From positions 1 through 38,220 of the forward strand of contig NZ_AYYI01000017.1 of NCBI RefSeq assembly GCF_001436505.1: a DNA stretch of 38,220 nucleotides, read 5' to 3'. Shown here one piece after another: positions 26,574-34,983 of this stretch. Under the pieces are notes generated by a model. That model searched no databases and was not told where the DNA came from. It worked only from the letters and a program-made list of their open reading frames with translations. A program made the position numbers and the translations under genes. The number at the start of each line of letters is the position of its first letter. The first letter of the stretch is position 1. This stretch comes from Loigolactobacillus rennini DSM 20253. GTDB lineage: Bacteria > Bacillota > Bacilli > Lactobacillales > Lactobacillaceae.

Positions 26574-28133
26574 TTATTTCGGTGCCTGTTGTGTTGCTTG
26601 ACTGGCGTATTTTCTTTGAAAATCAGCGATACTTTGGTATTCGCCTGCTAGTGATTGACCAACGCGAATCCAAATAGGTAAGAGTTCTCTATAAATCGTA
26701 AAATTAGCCGGGTTTGGCTGATGAACATTAGTTTTGCCGACCATTTTTTTAACAATGTTTAAATCTGTTGTTAGTTTCAGGCTGAGCATACCGATAACAG
26801 CAGCTCCTAAGCAGGAACTTTCAAAGCTTTGGGGGATGGTTACCTTTTGCTCGAAAATATCTGCTAGCATTTGCCGCCATAATTCAGAGCGGGCAAAACC
26901 GCCAGTTGCTTGAATTGCTTTAGGTTCACCGCTCATTTTTTTGATTTGTAGCATGACAAGATATAAATTATAGACAATGCCTTCTAAGGCTGCTCGGACC
27001 ATGTGTGCACGGGTATGCTGCCGGGTGAGGCCAAAGAAGGAGCCGCGGGCATTGGCGTTCCAAATTGGGGCGCGTTCACCTCCAAGATAAGGATGAAATA
27101 ACAAGCCATTTGCACCTGCCGGAATTTTACCTGCAATTGTCGTTAAAATATCATAAGTGTCAACTTGCATCTGCTGAGCAGTTAGTTTTTCTGGGGCAAA
27201 TAATTGATCGCGCACCCAGCGAAAAACGATGCCACCGTTGTTAACCGGGCCACCAACCACCCATTTACCCGGTGTAAGTGCGTAACAAAATAATCTTCCT
27301 TGCGGATCGGTGACAGGATGATCGACAACTGTTCGCACGGCGCCGCTAGTGCCAATGGTAACAGCTAGCACGCCAGGATCAATTGCATCAACACCTAAGT
27401 TAGATAATACACCGTCACTGGCGCCGATGATAAACGGCACATCAGGTGCAATGCCAGTTACCTTAGCATAAGCAGGATTAAGCCCATGTAGTTGATAGGT
27501 AGTAGGAACTAGTTTTGGCAATTGTTGAGCGTTAATGTGTGCTGTTGCTAATGCTTTTGGATCCCAATCAAGATTAAAAATATTAAACAGACCAGTGGCC
27601 GAAGCTAATGAATGGTCCATGACTAATTGACCAAAAAGTTTTTCCAGAATGTAATCTTTAATGCCAATAAAGTAATGGGCTTTGTGAAATAGTTCTGGCT
27701 TTTCATGACGTAGCCAAATCAGTTTAGATAGGGGTGTCATCGGATGAATTGGTGTACCGGTTTTTTGATAAAGTGTTTGTCCCAGTCCATTTTGCTTTAG
27801 TTGTTGAGCGTATTTGGCCGCACGATTATCAGCCCAAGTGATTGCGCGCGTTAAAGGTTGTTTAGCTGCATCTAGGAGGATTAAGCTGTGCATGGCAGCG
27901 GAAAATGCAACCCCTTGTAGTTCAGCGTTACTTATTTTTACTTGCCGCATGACCCGGGTTAGCACAGTGATCACAGCTGAAAAGATTTCGTCGGGATCTT
28001 CTTCTGCCATATCTAAAGTTTCTTGAAAAAGTGGGTAGCTGACGGTTGCGTGAGCTTGAACTTGTCCTTGCAAATTATACACTACTGCTTTTGTACTAGT
28101 TGTTCCCAGATCAACACCAATAATGACTTTCAT
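26574..28133 (-). CDS. gntK: Gluconokinase, FGGY family (cassette 1)
   Basis: This sugar kinase of the FGGY family (519 aa) makes 6-phosphogluconate. The N-terminal phosphate loop is GVDLGTTSTKAV, followed by the substrate region AITWADNRA, the adenosine-site IGTSGAVRT and GGPVNNGG, and the FGGY-type signature near the end (ATGGFARSELWRQM). The GntP partner supports gluconate over xylulose or glycerol. The ATG is preceded by AAGAAAGGCGG, with a palindromic operator (28150-28164) immediately upstream. A strong promoter 225 bases upstream suggests this cassette can be expressed independently of cassette 2. Confidence 0.92.
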   Translation of the reverse strand: MKVIIGVDLGTTSTKAVVYNLQGQVQAHATVSYPLFQETLDMAEEDPDEIFSAVITVLTRVMRQVKISNAELQGVAFSAAMHSLILLDAAKQPLTRAITWADNRAAKYAQQLKQNGLGQTLYQKTGTPIHPMTPLSKLIWLRHEKPELFHKAHYFIGIKDYILEKLFGQLVMDHSLASATGLFNIFNLDWDPKALATAHINAQQLPKLVPTTYQLHGLNPAYAKVTGIAPDVPFIIGASDGVLSNLGVDAIDPGVLAVTIGTSGAVRTVVDHPVTDPQGRLFCYALTPGKWVVGGPVNNGGIVFRWVRDQLFAPEKLTAQQMQVDTYDILTTIAGKIPAGANGLLFHPYLGGERAPIWNANARGSFFGLTRQHTRAHMVRAALEGIVYNLYLVMLQIKKMSGEPKAIQATGGFARSELWRQMLADIFEQKVTIPQSFESSCLGAAVIGMLSLKLTTDLNIVKKMVGKTNVHQPNPANFTIYRELLPIWIRVGQSLAGEYQSIADFQRKYASQATQQAPK

Positions 28134-28149
28134 GGAAAAACCGCCTTTC

Positions 28150-28164
28150 TTGATAGCGCTACCA
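28150..28164 (-). promoter_or_regulatory. cre/LacI-type operator before gntK cassette 1
   Basis: TTGATAGCGCTACCA, part of the near-palindrome TTGRTAGCGCTAYCAA, has one mismatch to the cre consensus on each strand. It lies 17 bases before the start codon, right upstream of the ribosome binding site. CcpA or another LacI-family regulator could act here as a roadblock. Confidence 0.55.
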
Positions 28165-28357
28165 AAGTAAGAATAAAAAATATGCCATGAGGCGATTACA
28201 GAAGTTAACTAACACATTATACAAAGTGACAAGTTGCGTTCCTATAATCGTCATGATGACATACTGAAATCCAATTGCAGTAGATCGCCATTAACGTCTA
28301 AATGCAGTGACAGGTTAATCATTATAAACTCAGTGCATTACGTTAAGACTTACTTGC

Positions 28358-28386
28358 AGTATACGAAATTAAATTTTTAAAAGCAA
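28358..28386 (-). promoter_or_regulatory. Promoter of gntK-gntP cassette 1
   Basis: On the minus strand TTGCTT (28386-28381) and TATACT (28363-28358) are 17 bases apart. It would give a leader of about 220 bases. In that leader I see no gene and no clear riboswitch, only the operator at 28150-28164. Confidence 0.6.
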
Positions 28387-28395
28387 GCGCTTTTT
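28381..28395 (+). promoter_or_regulatory. cre-like box over the -35 of cassette 1
   Basis: AAGCAAGCGCTTTTT has two mismatches to cre and contains the AAGCGCTT palindrome. It overlaps the -35 of the cassette 1 promoter. Confidence 0.4.
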
Positions 28396-28423
28396 TGTTT
28401 TTGTGTTTCTACTTGTGACAACA

Positions 28424-29776
28424 TTAGATAAATAAACCAAGGATTAAAACACCTATTAAACCACAGACTGAAATAATTGTTTCCAAAGTTGTCCAAGTTA
28501 ACAGTGTTTCTTTAATCGTTAAACCAAAATATTCGCGGATCATCCAAAAGCCTGCATCATTAACATGAGAAGCGGTCAGGCTACCAGCACCGATAGCCAA
28601 GACCATCAAGGCTGGGTTAACTCCGCTAGCGGCCATTAAGGGCGCTACTAAACCAGCGGCAGTTAAGGCAGCAACTGTGGCTGAGCCTAAAGCAATCCGA
28701 AGGACGGTAGCGATTAACCAACCCCAAAATAGTGGAGACAAGTTGGAGCCGGTGAAAAGTACCCGGATGGTATCACCAACACCCCCATCGATGAGGATTT
28801 GTTTAAAGGCACCGCCACCACCGATAATTAAGAGTAGCATCGCGATAGATTTAACTGACTCTTCGATGGTTTGGTTGATCTGGGCAGTTTTTTCTTTGCG
28901 ACGCCACCCCATAGTGTAAAGGGCAAAGAATAGTGAAATGGTCATGGCAACGCTAGGCGTACCGATAAAAGAAACTGCACTATCTAGAGCTGACGGATTT
29001 TTAGGTAATTTACCGCCAGTGAAGACTAATTGATAAATGGTGGTAATGGCCATTAAAACAACAGGAAAAAGTGAAGTCAAGGTACTGATGCCAAAACTTG
29101 GTGTTTCCGCTAACTTGAACTGTTTCTGCGTTCCTAAAGCAGTCAAATTACCTTTACGTGTGAAAGCGCTGGGAACGATTTTACGGGCAACTTTAGAAAA
29201 CAGTGGGCCGGCAATATAAACCGTTGGTATGGCAATGATTAAACCATAGACCAATACGCTGCCCGGATTAGCCCCTAATACACTAGCGATAGCAGTTGGT
29301 GCCGGATGTGGCGGTAAAAAGCCATGAGTCACGGATAGTGCTGCCATCATCGGGATACCTAAATAAAGAATTGGCACGCCTGCTTCAGTGGCAATGGCAA
29401 AAACGATTGGCACTAATAAAACAATGCCGACTTCAAAGAATAACGCAATGCCGATAATAAATGAAGCTAAAACAACTGCAATTTGTAGCCGCTTTTTACC
29501 AAATTTTGCAATTAAGGTATGTGCGATCCGATAGGCACCACCGGCATCGGCAACTAAACGACCAATCATAGCACCAAAGCCGAAGACGATTGCCAGTTCG
29601 CCTAGTTGACCACCAATTCCGTTTTGGATACTGGTTGCAATTTTTGTCAGTGGCATTCCCAGCCCGACCGCGACGAGTAAAGCAGTGAGCACTAGTGAAA
29701 TGTAAGTGTTTAGTTTAAATTTAATGATTAGTAATAGTAAAAAGATGATGCCCAGTAATAAAACAAGTAAATCCAT
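28424..29776 (-). CDS. gntP: Gluconate permease, GntP family (cassette 2)
   Basis: This is a second GntP-family gluconate transporter (450 aa, same length as cassette 1 without gaps). The same landmarks are kept: GFGAMIGRLVADAGGA, HGFLPPHPAPTA, SHVNDAGFWMIREYF. Changes are mostly conservative (for example ISDVLGANAG in copy 1 is IASVLGANPG here). It starts 13 bases after its kinase gene. No clear terminator follows it on the minus strand, so read-through into cassette 1 is possible. Confidence 0.93.
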   Translation of the reverse strand: MDLLVLLLGIIFLLLLIIKFKLNTYISLVLTALLVAVGLGMPLTKIATSIQNGIGGQLGELAIVFGFGAMIGRLVADAGGAYRIAHTLIAKFGKKRLQIAVVLASFIIGIALFFEVGIVLLVPIVFAIATEAGVPILYLGIPMMAALSVTHGFLPPHPAPTAIASVLGANPGSVLVYGLIIAIPTVYIAGPLFSKVARKIVPSAFTRKGNLTALGTQKQFKLAETPSFGISTLTSLFPVVLMAITTIYQLVFTGGKLPKNPSALDSAVSFIGTPSVAMTISLFFALYTMGWRRKEKTAQINQTIEESVKSIAMLLLIIGGGGAFKQILIDGGVGDTIRVLFTGSNLSPLFWGWLIATVLRIALGSATVAALTAAGLVAPLMAASGVNPALMVLAIGAGSLTASHVNDAGFWMIREYFGLTIKETLLTWTTLETIISVCGLIGVLILGLFI

Positions 29777-29789
29777 CTGCTATCCCTCC

Positions 29790-31382
29790 TTATGAATTCG
29801 AATTATTGTTTTGTTCAATATCAGCTCCCATTTTAGTGTTGCGGTGTGCAGCTAAATGTGTACGCTGAAAATTAGCAATGTTGGCATATTCACTAGCCAT
29901 TGCCCGGCCAACCCGAATCCAAATTGGAATTAATTCGCGGTAAACGCTGAAGTTAGCTGGGTTAGGTTGGTGGACGTTGGTACTGCCCACCATACTTTTA
30001 ACAGCTGATAGATCATCCACTAAGTCTAAACTGAGCATGCCAATTACAGCAGCACCTAAGCAAGAGCTTTCAAAGCTTTGCGGGATGGTCACTTTTTGTT
30101 CAAAAATATCTGCTAGCATTTGCCGCCATAATTCAGAACGCGCAAAACCACCGGTTGCTTGAATGGCTTTCGGTTTTCCGGCGACGCCTTCAATTTGTAA
30201 CATCACCATATAAAGATTGTAAACAATACCTTCTAGGGCTGCTCGGACCATGTGTGCACGAGTGTGCTGCCGAGTTAAGCCAAAGAAGGATCCCCGGGCA
30301 TTAGCATCCCAAATGGGGGCACGTTCACCGCCTAAATAAGGGTGGAACAGTAAGCCATCAGAGCCTGCTGGAATTTTCTCTGCAATTTCAGTCAAGATTT
30401 CATAAGTATCGACGCGCATTTGTTCTGCCGTGATTTTTTCAGGAGCAAATAGCTGATCGCGTACCCAGCGAAAGACAATGCCGCCATTATTTACAGGCCC
30501 ACCGATCACCCATTTATCTTTTGTCAAAGCGTAGCAAAATAGTCGACCTTGGGGATCAGTAGTGGGTTTATCAACCACAGTCCGAACAGCACCGCTAGTA
30601 CCGATCGTAACGGCAAGCACGCCAGGATCAATCGCGTTAACACCAAGATTAGAAAGTACACCATCACTAGCACCAATAACGAAGGGGACGTTTGCATCAA
30701 TTCCAGTTACTTTGGCATAAGCAGAATTCAATCCATGTAACTGGTAAGTCGTATCCACTAATTGCGGTAATTGCTTGGCCGTAATGCCTGCAGTTTTCAG
30801 TGCTTCAGCATCCCAAGTCATTTGGTGAATGTTAAACAAGCCAGTTGCTGAGGCTAGTGAATAGTCCATAACTAATTGACCAAATATTTTATATAAAACA
30901 TAGTCTTTAATGCCAATAAAATAATGCGCTTTTTTAAATAATTCTGGCTTTTCATGACGCAGCCACATAATTTTGGACAGCGGTGTCATCGGATGAATTG
31001 GTGTCCCTGTTTTTTGGTACAATTTTTCTCCTAGACCGTTTTCTTTTAGTTGTTGGGCATATTTTGCTGAACGATTATCCGCCCAAGTGATCGCCCGTGA
31101 GAGCGGTTGTTTGTCTTTATCCAATAAAATTAGACTGTGCATGGCAGCTGAAAATGAAACCCCTTGTAAATCTCCAGGATTTAAAGCTGCTTTCCGTGTG
31201 ACTTGAGTTAAAACTTCAACAACTGCTGAGAAAATTTCTTCTGGATCTTCTTCCGCAGTATCTGGCGTGTCTTGGTACAGTGGGTAACTAATGTTGGCGT
31301 AAGCTTGAACATTACCTTGTAAATCATACGCAACTGCTTTAGTACTGGTTGTGCCGATATCAACACCGATCATTGCTTTCAT
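29790..31382 (-). CDS. gntK: Gluconokinase, FGGY family (cassette 2)
   Basis: This is a second FGGY gluconokinase (530 aa), paralogous to the one at 26574. It has GVDIGTTSTKAVAY, AITWADNRS, IGTSGAVRT, GGPVNNGG and ATGGFARSELWRQM. The C-terminal tail is about 11 residues longer and unrelated to copy 1. The frame is open to 31487, but AAGGAGG (31393-31399) sets the ATG at 31382; upstream codons overlap regulatory DNA. A cre box lies right before the ribosome binding site. It follows gnd by 130 bases. Some stretches (around AEDPEEIF and LADIFEQKVTIPQ) are nearly unchanged between copies. Confidence 0.92.
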   Translation of the reverse strand: MKAMIGVDIGTTSTKAVAYDLQGNVQAYANISYPLYQDTPDTAEEDPEEIFSAVVEVLTQVTRKAALNPGDLQGVSFSAAMHSLILLDKDKQPLSRAITWADNRSAKYAQQLKENGLGEKLYQKTGTPIHPMTPLSKIMWLRHEKPELFKKAHYFIGIKDYVLYKIFGQLVMDYSLASATGLFNIHQMTWDAEALKTAGITAKQLPQLVDTTYQLHGLNSAYAKVTGIDANVPFVIGASDGVLSNLGVNAIDPGVLAVTIGTSGAVRTVVDKPTTDPQGRLFCYALTKDKWVIGGPVNNGGIVFRWVRDQLFAPEKITAEQMRVDTYEILTEIAEKIPAGSDGLLFHPYLGGERAPIWDANARGSFFGLTRQHTRAHMVRAALEGIVYNLYMVMLQIEGVAGKPKAIQATGGFARSELWRQMLADIFEQKVTIPQSFESSCLGAAVIGMLSLDLVDDLSAVKSMVGSTNVHQPNPANFSVYRELIPIWIRVGRAMASEYANIANFQRTHLAAHRNTKMGADIEQNNNSNS

Positions 31383-31400
31383 GGGAATAATTCCTCCTTG

Positions 31401-31415
31401 TGTTAACGCTTTTAA
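31401..31415 (-). promoter_or_regulatory. cre box before gntK cassette 2
   Basis: On the minus strand TTAAAAGCGTTAACA matches cre with one mismatch (A for G at position 3). It lies directly upstream of the ribosome binding site and downstream of an extended -10 (TGCTACAAT, 31461-31453). Confidence 0.55.
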
Positions 31416-31433
31416 AATCGACAAAATAAAAAG

Positions 31434-31493
31434 CCAGATTGTTGGCGCCATTATTGTAGCACGCACAACAAATACGCTTTTTAACAATTCTGG
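31434..31493 (-). terminator. Long-loop terminator/attenuator after gnd, overlapping a promoter
   Basis: On the minus strand CCAGAATTGTT (31493-31483) pairs with AACAATCTGG (31443-31434), with one bulged A, and CTTTTTATTTT follows. The loop of about 39 bases contains an extended -10 element TGCTACAAT, so termination of gnd and initiation of gntK cassette 2 occupy the same DNA. Confidence 0.5.
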
Positions 31494-31512
31494 TCTATTG
31501 ACTTATTTTAAT

Positions 31513-32409
31513 TTATTTCTGATCGACAGGGTGGCCACCGAATTCATTACGTAGGGCAGCAACTACTTTGCCTGTATAAGTATCATCTTCTAAAGACCGG
31601 TAACGCATCATGAGACTAGCCGCAATGACAGGCGTTGGTACTTGTAACCGCAATGCTTCATCTAAAGTCCATTTACCTTCGCCAGAGGAATGCATTTTAC
31701 CTTGTAGATGAGTTAAGCCCGGATCTTTGGTAAAGGCATCGGTAGCTAAGCCCATTAGCCAACTGCGAATCACTGAACCGTGATTCCAAACTTTAGCAAC
31801 CGCGGCGTGATCATAATCGAATTGGCTGTGGTCTAATACGTCAAAGCCTTCAGCAATGGCCTGCATCATACCGTATTCAATGCCATTGTGCACCATTTTT
31901 AAATAATGGCCGCTACCGACAGGGCCAGTGTAAAGGTAACCATCAGGTGCTGCAATCGCTTTAAAAAGTGGCTCAATTTTGGCAAATAACTGCTGATCGC
32001 CACCAATCATAAAGTTACCATTGTGCCGGGCACCAGCCATACCGCCTGAAGTACCCACATCAAAGAAATGAATGCCTTGCTTGGCCAGTAATTGACTGTG
32101 TGTCATTGAATCACGGTAAAATGAATTACCACCATCTAAAACGGTATCACCGGCTGTTAGTTTTTGACTCAGCTCGTTGATCACTGAATCAGTGGCTTTA
32201 CCAGCTGGTACCATGACCCAGATGAGTCGGGGTGTAGGCAGCTGTGTCAACAATTCTGACAGCGTTGCGGCTGTTTTAGCGCCTGTTGCAGCTGCTTTTT
32301 GCCGTGCCTCCTGGTTTAAGTCATAGGCAGCAACTTTAATTTGCTGGTCTTGCATATTTTCAATTAAGTTTAAGCCCATTTTGCCTAAACCAATCATCCC
32401 TATTTGCAT
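31513..32409 (-). CDS. gnd: 6-Phosphogluconate dehydrogenase, decarboxylating, short type
   Basis: It oxidises and decarboxylates 6-phosphogluconate to ribulose 5-phosphate. At 298 aa it belongs to the short 6PGDH class (YqeC-like, often NAD-linked), not the 470-aa class. It has the N-terminal Rossmann motif IGMIGLGKMGLNL, the substrate region DGGNSFYRDS and SGGMAGARHGN-like segments, and GSGHYLKMVHNGIEYG with the catalytic lysine. The ATG at 32409 is chosen because AGAAGGAAA precedes it. First gene of gnd-gntK-gntP, divergent from rpiR. The product of either gluconokinase is its substrate. Confidence 0.92.
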   Translation of the reverse strand: MQIGMIGLGKMGLNLIENMQDQQIKVAAYDLNQEARQKAAATGAKTAATLSELLTQLPTPRLIWVMVPAGKATDSVINELSQKLTAGDTVLDGGNSFYRDSMTHSQLLAKQGIHFFDVGTSGGMAGARHNGNFMIGGDQQLFAKIEPLFKAIAAPDGYLYTGPVGSGHYLKMVHNGIEYGMMQAIAEGFDVLDHSQFDYDHAAVAKVWNHGSVIRSWLMGLATDAFTKDPGLTHLQGKMHSSGEGKWTLDEALRLQVPTPVIAASLMMRYRSLEDDTYTGKVVAALRNEFGGHPVDQK

Positions 32410-32442
32410 TGTTTTTCCTTCTTTCATCAATCAACACTTGTT

Positions 32443-32471
32443 AGTATAAGAAAATATTTTTCAAAAATCAA
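32443..32471 (-). promoter_or_regulatory. Promoter of gnd-gnt operon
   Basis: On the minus strand TTGATT (32471-32466) and TATACT (32448-32443) are 17 bases apart. An inverted repeat GAAAATATTTTTC (32450-32462) fills the spacer. Confidence 0.75.
32450..32462. promoter_or_regulatory. Candidate RpiR operator in gnd promoter
   Basis: GAAAATATTTTTC is a nearly perfect inverted repeat of the GAAA-N5-TTTC type seen for RpiR-family regulators. It lies between the -35 and -10 of the gnd promoter, so binding would block polymerase. Confidence 0.5.
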
Positions 32472-32483
32472 GCGTTTTTTATT

Positions 32484-32496
32484 GAAATTTATTTTC
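32484..32496. promoter_or_regulatory. Second candidate RpiR operator, near rpiR promoter
   Basis: GAAATTTATTTTC repeats the GAAA-N5-TTTC pattern. It overlaps the -35 of a possible rpiR promoter (TTGAAA 32482-32487, TATTCT 32504-32509, spacing 16), so it may serve autoregulation. Confidence 0.45.
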
Positions 32497-32560
32497 TTTA
32501 TTGTATTCTAATAAGTGAACGCTTAATGAAATTTTGAACAAGCAAATAAGAGGTAGGAAT

Positions 32561-33403
32561 ATGAACGAAATACAACAACGATTACAACGCTTTGGGCCAG
32601 AATTATCAGGTGCCGAAAAGAAGTTAGCCCGTTTTTTACAACAAGCTAACCAATTGCCAGCAAATATCACAATCAGTAAATTGGCGCAGTTGAGTCATGT
32701 TTCAGCCGCGACAATTTCTCGATTTGCTAAAAGTTTAGGTTATGCTAATTTTGCGGCGTTAAGGGTTGCGTTGGTCAGTAATGAAAAATACCGTACGTCG
32801 TTATTTGAAGAAGTAAAGGCGACAGATGATACATTAACGGTTGCTCAAAAGATTTTTGCGGCTAATCAACATTCATTAGCTGACACATTAGCTTTATTGA
32901 CTAAAAAAGAATTAGAAACAGCAGTGGCTTATTTAACGCAAGCCCATCAAGTCAGTTTTTTTGGGTTAGGTGGTTCTAACATTGTGGCGGCAGATGCTTA
33001 CCATAAATTTATGCGCACGCCGTTAGATGTTCGTTTTAATTCTGATTTTCATTTACAATTAATGCAGGCAGCGCGAATGCAAGCAAAAGATTGTGCCATT
33101 CTAATTTCACATACCGGCCGGGACGCACAAATTTTACAATTAGCACAGCAATTAGTGGCTAATCAAGTGCCGCTAATTGTCATTACTAGTTTTGCTAAAT
33201 CGCCATTAGCACAACATAGCTCAGTGACACTGGTGTCACTTTCTGACGAATCAAAATATCGTTCTGAAGCTTTGTCATCGATGCTTGCGCAGATCAGCAT
33301 TATGGACACGCTTTTTTTATTGGTCAGCTTGTCTTTGCCACAAAAAACGCAAGTATCGTTTCGCAAAATCCGCCAAGTGATCAGCCAAACTAGGTATCAA
33401 TAA
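32561..33403 (+). CDS. RpiR-family transcriptional regulator of gluconate genes
   Basis: This is an RpiR/HexR-type regulator (280 aa). An N-terminal helix-turn-helix covers about 1-77 (ITISKLAQLSHVSAATISRFAKSLGY), and a C-terminal SIS domain that binds phosphosugars covers about 120-250 (VSFFGLGGSNIVAADAYHKF and ILISHTGRDAQILQLAQ). The ATG at 32561 follows GAGGTAGG; the frame is also open to 32534. It is divergent from gnd with two matching inverted repeats between them. The likely effector is 6-phosphogluconate. The functional link is inferred from position. It is comparable to GntR of other lactic acid bacteria in role, not in family. Confidence 0.9.
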   Translation: MNEIQQRLQRFGPELSGAEKKLARFLQQANQLPANITISKLAQLSHVSAATISRFAKSLGYANFAALRVALVSNEKYRTSLFEEVKATDDTLTVAQKIFAANQHSLADTLALLTKKELETAVAYLTQAHQVSFFGLGGSNIVAADAYHKFMRTPLDVRFNSDFHLQLMQAARMQAKDCAILISHTGRDAQILQLAQQLVANQVPLIVITSFAKSPLAQHSSVTLVSLSDESKYRSEALSSMLAQISIMDTLFLLVSLSLPQKTQVSFRKIRQVISQTRYQ

Positions 33404-33422
33404 TTTATCTAGGCAAAGTAAA

Positions 33423-33448
33423 ACACCGCCAGCTCAGCGCGACGGTGT
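33423..33448 (-). terminator. Hairpin between rpiR and DUF4828-like gene
   Basis: ACACCG (33423-33428) pairs with CGGTGT (33443-33448). A T-run (TTTTACTTT) follows only on the minus strand, so it fits the minus-strand gene better. Confidence 0.5.
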
Positions 33449-33455
33449 GGAAAAA

Positions 33456-33818
33456 TTATTTATTTTTTTGCTTAATCGGGTAGGTTCGGTGATCAGCTTC
33501 ATCGTAAATTTCGTAAGGCTGTTGGTAAGCTAGCGTGATTTTTAGCTGGTAACCATACTGATCAAGAAATAACAGTTGTTGGCTGGTTAAAGCAATCACG
33601 GATCCAGCTAATGGGTGGTCATCAATACTGATCGCTAAGTCATCGGAAATTTGCAATTGGTGCTTGCGTGCTTGTTTAGCATCATAAAAAAGCCACGAAC
33701 CAACGTAAAATTTTGCTAGATCTGTTTGTTGGGGAGTTTTAGGCTGTTGTTTTAATTTTAACCAATCCCACTTATGGCTGATTAATTTTTGCCCGAAACT
33801 AATTAGCTTTTTTATCAT
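33456..33818 (-). CDS. Small protein, DUF4828-like
   Basis: This is a protein of 120 aa with no known function. After a basic N-terminus (MIKKLISFGQKLISHKW) comes FYVGSWLFYDAKQ and a beta-rich part with ISIDDHPLAGSV, LLFLDQYGYQL and IYDEADHRTYPI. From memory this resembles the lactobacillar DUF4828 family; a profile search would settle it. The TTG at 33824 is too close to AAAGGAG, so the ATG at 33818 (spacing about 9) is preferred. It has no signal peptide or clear membrane helix and is a single-gene unit. Confidence 0.7.
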   Translation of the reverse strand: MIKKLISFGQKLISHKWDWLKLKQQPKTPQQTDLAKFYVGSWLFYDAKQARKHQLQISDDLAISIDDHPLAGSVIALTSQQLLFLDQYGYQLKITLAYQQPYEIYDEADHRTYPIKQKNK

Positions 33819-33984
33819 GCACAATTGCTCCTTTCATGTGGCGAGCGAACACTTAATTAGTAATTTTATAACTTACTGATTCAATCATAGCACGTTTAAT
33901 TTTCAACGCACACAGTTAGTGCTTTTTTCTAGTAATTAGCGTAAAATTAATTTAGAAAGCAGATACGAAAGGACTGGTAGCTGT

Positions 33985-34983
33985 ATGCTGAAACTTGGCA
34001 TTATCGGAACCAACTGGATTACTGAACAATTCATTCAAGCCGCGCAGGCAACAAAACTTTATCAATTGACAACGGTGTACTCACGACATCAAAATACTGC
34101 AGAAGAAATGGCTACAAAGTACCATGCAACTGAAACATTTACTGATTTAACTACTTTTTTCAAACGCGGACAGTTTGATGTAGTGTACATTGCTTCGCCA
34201 AATAGTTTACATTTTGAACAGACAAGACTAGCTTTAAATGCAGGTAAGCATGTCATTGTTGAAAAACCAGCTTTTTCTAACCCAACTGAAATGGCTGCCA
34301 TTACAAAATTATTGGCGCAAAAGCCTGATTTATTTTTATTTGAAGCGGCACGCCACACCTATGAACCTAATTTTAAAGCTGTTAAGACAGCCATTGCTAA
34401 ATTAGATCAGTTACAAGGTGCGACTTTAGCTTACATGAAGTATTCATCCCGCTATGATCAAGTCTTAGCTGGAAAAGAACCTAACATTTTTTCACCACGT
34501 TTTTCAGGTGGTGCCCTGCAAGACTTAGGGGTCTATCTGGTTTATGACGCCGTGATGTGGTTCGGGGTCCCACAAGCTGCTCATTACTATGCGTCAATGA
34601 TTAAAACTGGTGTGGATGGTAAAGGGACTGCCATCTTGCGCTACCCTGACTTTGATGTCACATTGATTTTTGGGAAAAATGCCACAGCTTATCAAACATC
34701 AGAAATTTATGGCTTACATGAAACAATTTTGCTAGACAACAACGCGGCAGATCTGCAAACAGTTAAATTACGGCGTGGAGAGCAAACTGAGCAATTGAGT
34801 ACGCCACCGGCTGCTAACCCGATGATTCATGAAGCAGAAGCATTTGCAACAATGTTGTCACAAAAAGACCACCAGGCTGCTGCTAAACGGTTGCAGATTA
34901 GTCAGCAAATCAACCAAGTGTTATACCAGTTACGACAATCTGCAGGAATTAAATTTGCTGCAGACGCAAAGGAGAACCAATGA
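33985..34983 (+). CDS. Gfo/Idh/MocA family oxidoreductase
   Basis: This is an NAD(P)-dependent oxidoreductase (332 aa) of the Gfo/Idh/MocA family. An N-terminal Rossmann fold (LGIIGTNWITEQFIQAA) is followed by YIASPNSLHFEQTRLALNAGKH and the EKPAF motif with the catalytic-site lysine; the C-terminal alpha/beta domain has GGALQDLGVYLVYDAVMWF. The substrate is probably a sugar or cyclitol but is not deducible. CGAAAGGAC precedes the ATG. Its end overlaps the helicase gene by 4 bases (ATGA), an odd but coupled pairing. Confidence 0.9.
   Translation: MLKLGIIGTNWITEQFIQAAQATKLYQLTTVYSRHQNTAEEMATKYHATETFTDLTTFFKRGQFDVVYIASPNSLHFEQTRLALNAGKHVIVEKPAFSNPTEMAAITKLLAQKPDLFLFEAARHTYEPNFKAVKTAIAKLDQLQGATLAYMKYSSRYDQVLAGKEPNIFSPRFSGGALQDLGVYLVYDAVMWFGVPQAAHYYASMIKTGVDGKGTAILRYPDFDVTLIFGKNATAYQTSEIYGLHETILLDNNAADLQTVKLRRGEQTEQLSTPPAANPMIHEAEAFATMLSQKDHQAAAKRLQISQQINQVLYQLRQSAGIKFAADAKENQ

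Noticed and set aside
28166-28350. Riboswitch in the leader of gntK cassette 1
   Set aside because: No terminator hairpin or known riboswitch core could be drawn; only the operator near the start codon is supported.
31383-31487. N-terminal extension of gntK cassette 2 with a hydrophobic segment
   Set aside because: It overlaps the ribosome binding site, cre box and promoter; AAGGAGG sets the start at 31382, matching the paralog.
32511-32528. cre box near AAGTGAACGCTTAAT in the rpiR-gnd region
   Set aside because: At least three mismatches to the consensus on either strand, too weak to report as a site.
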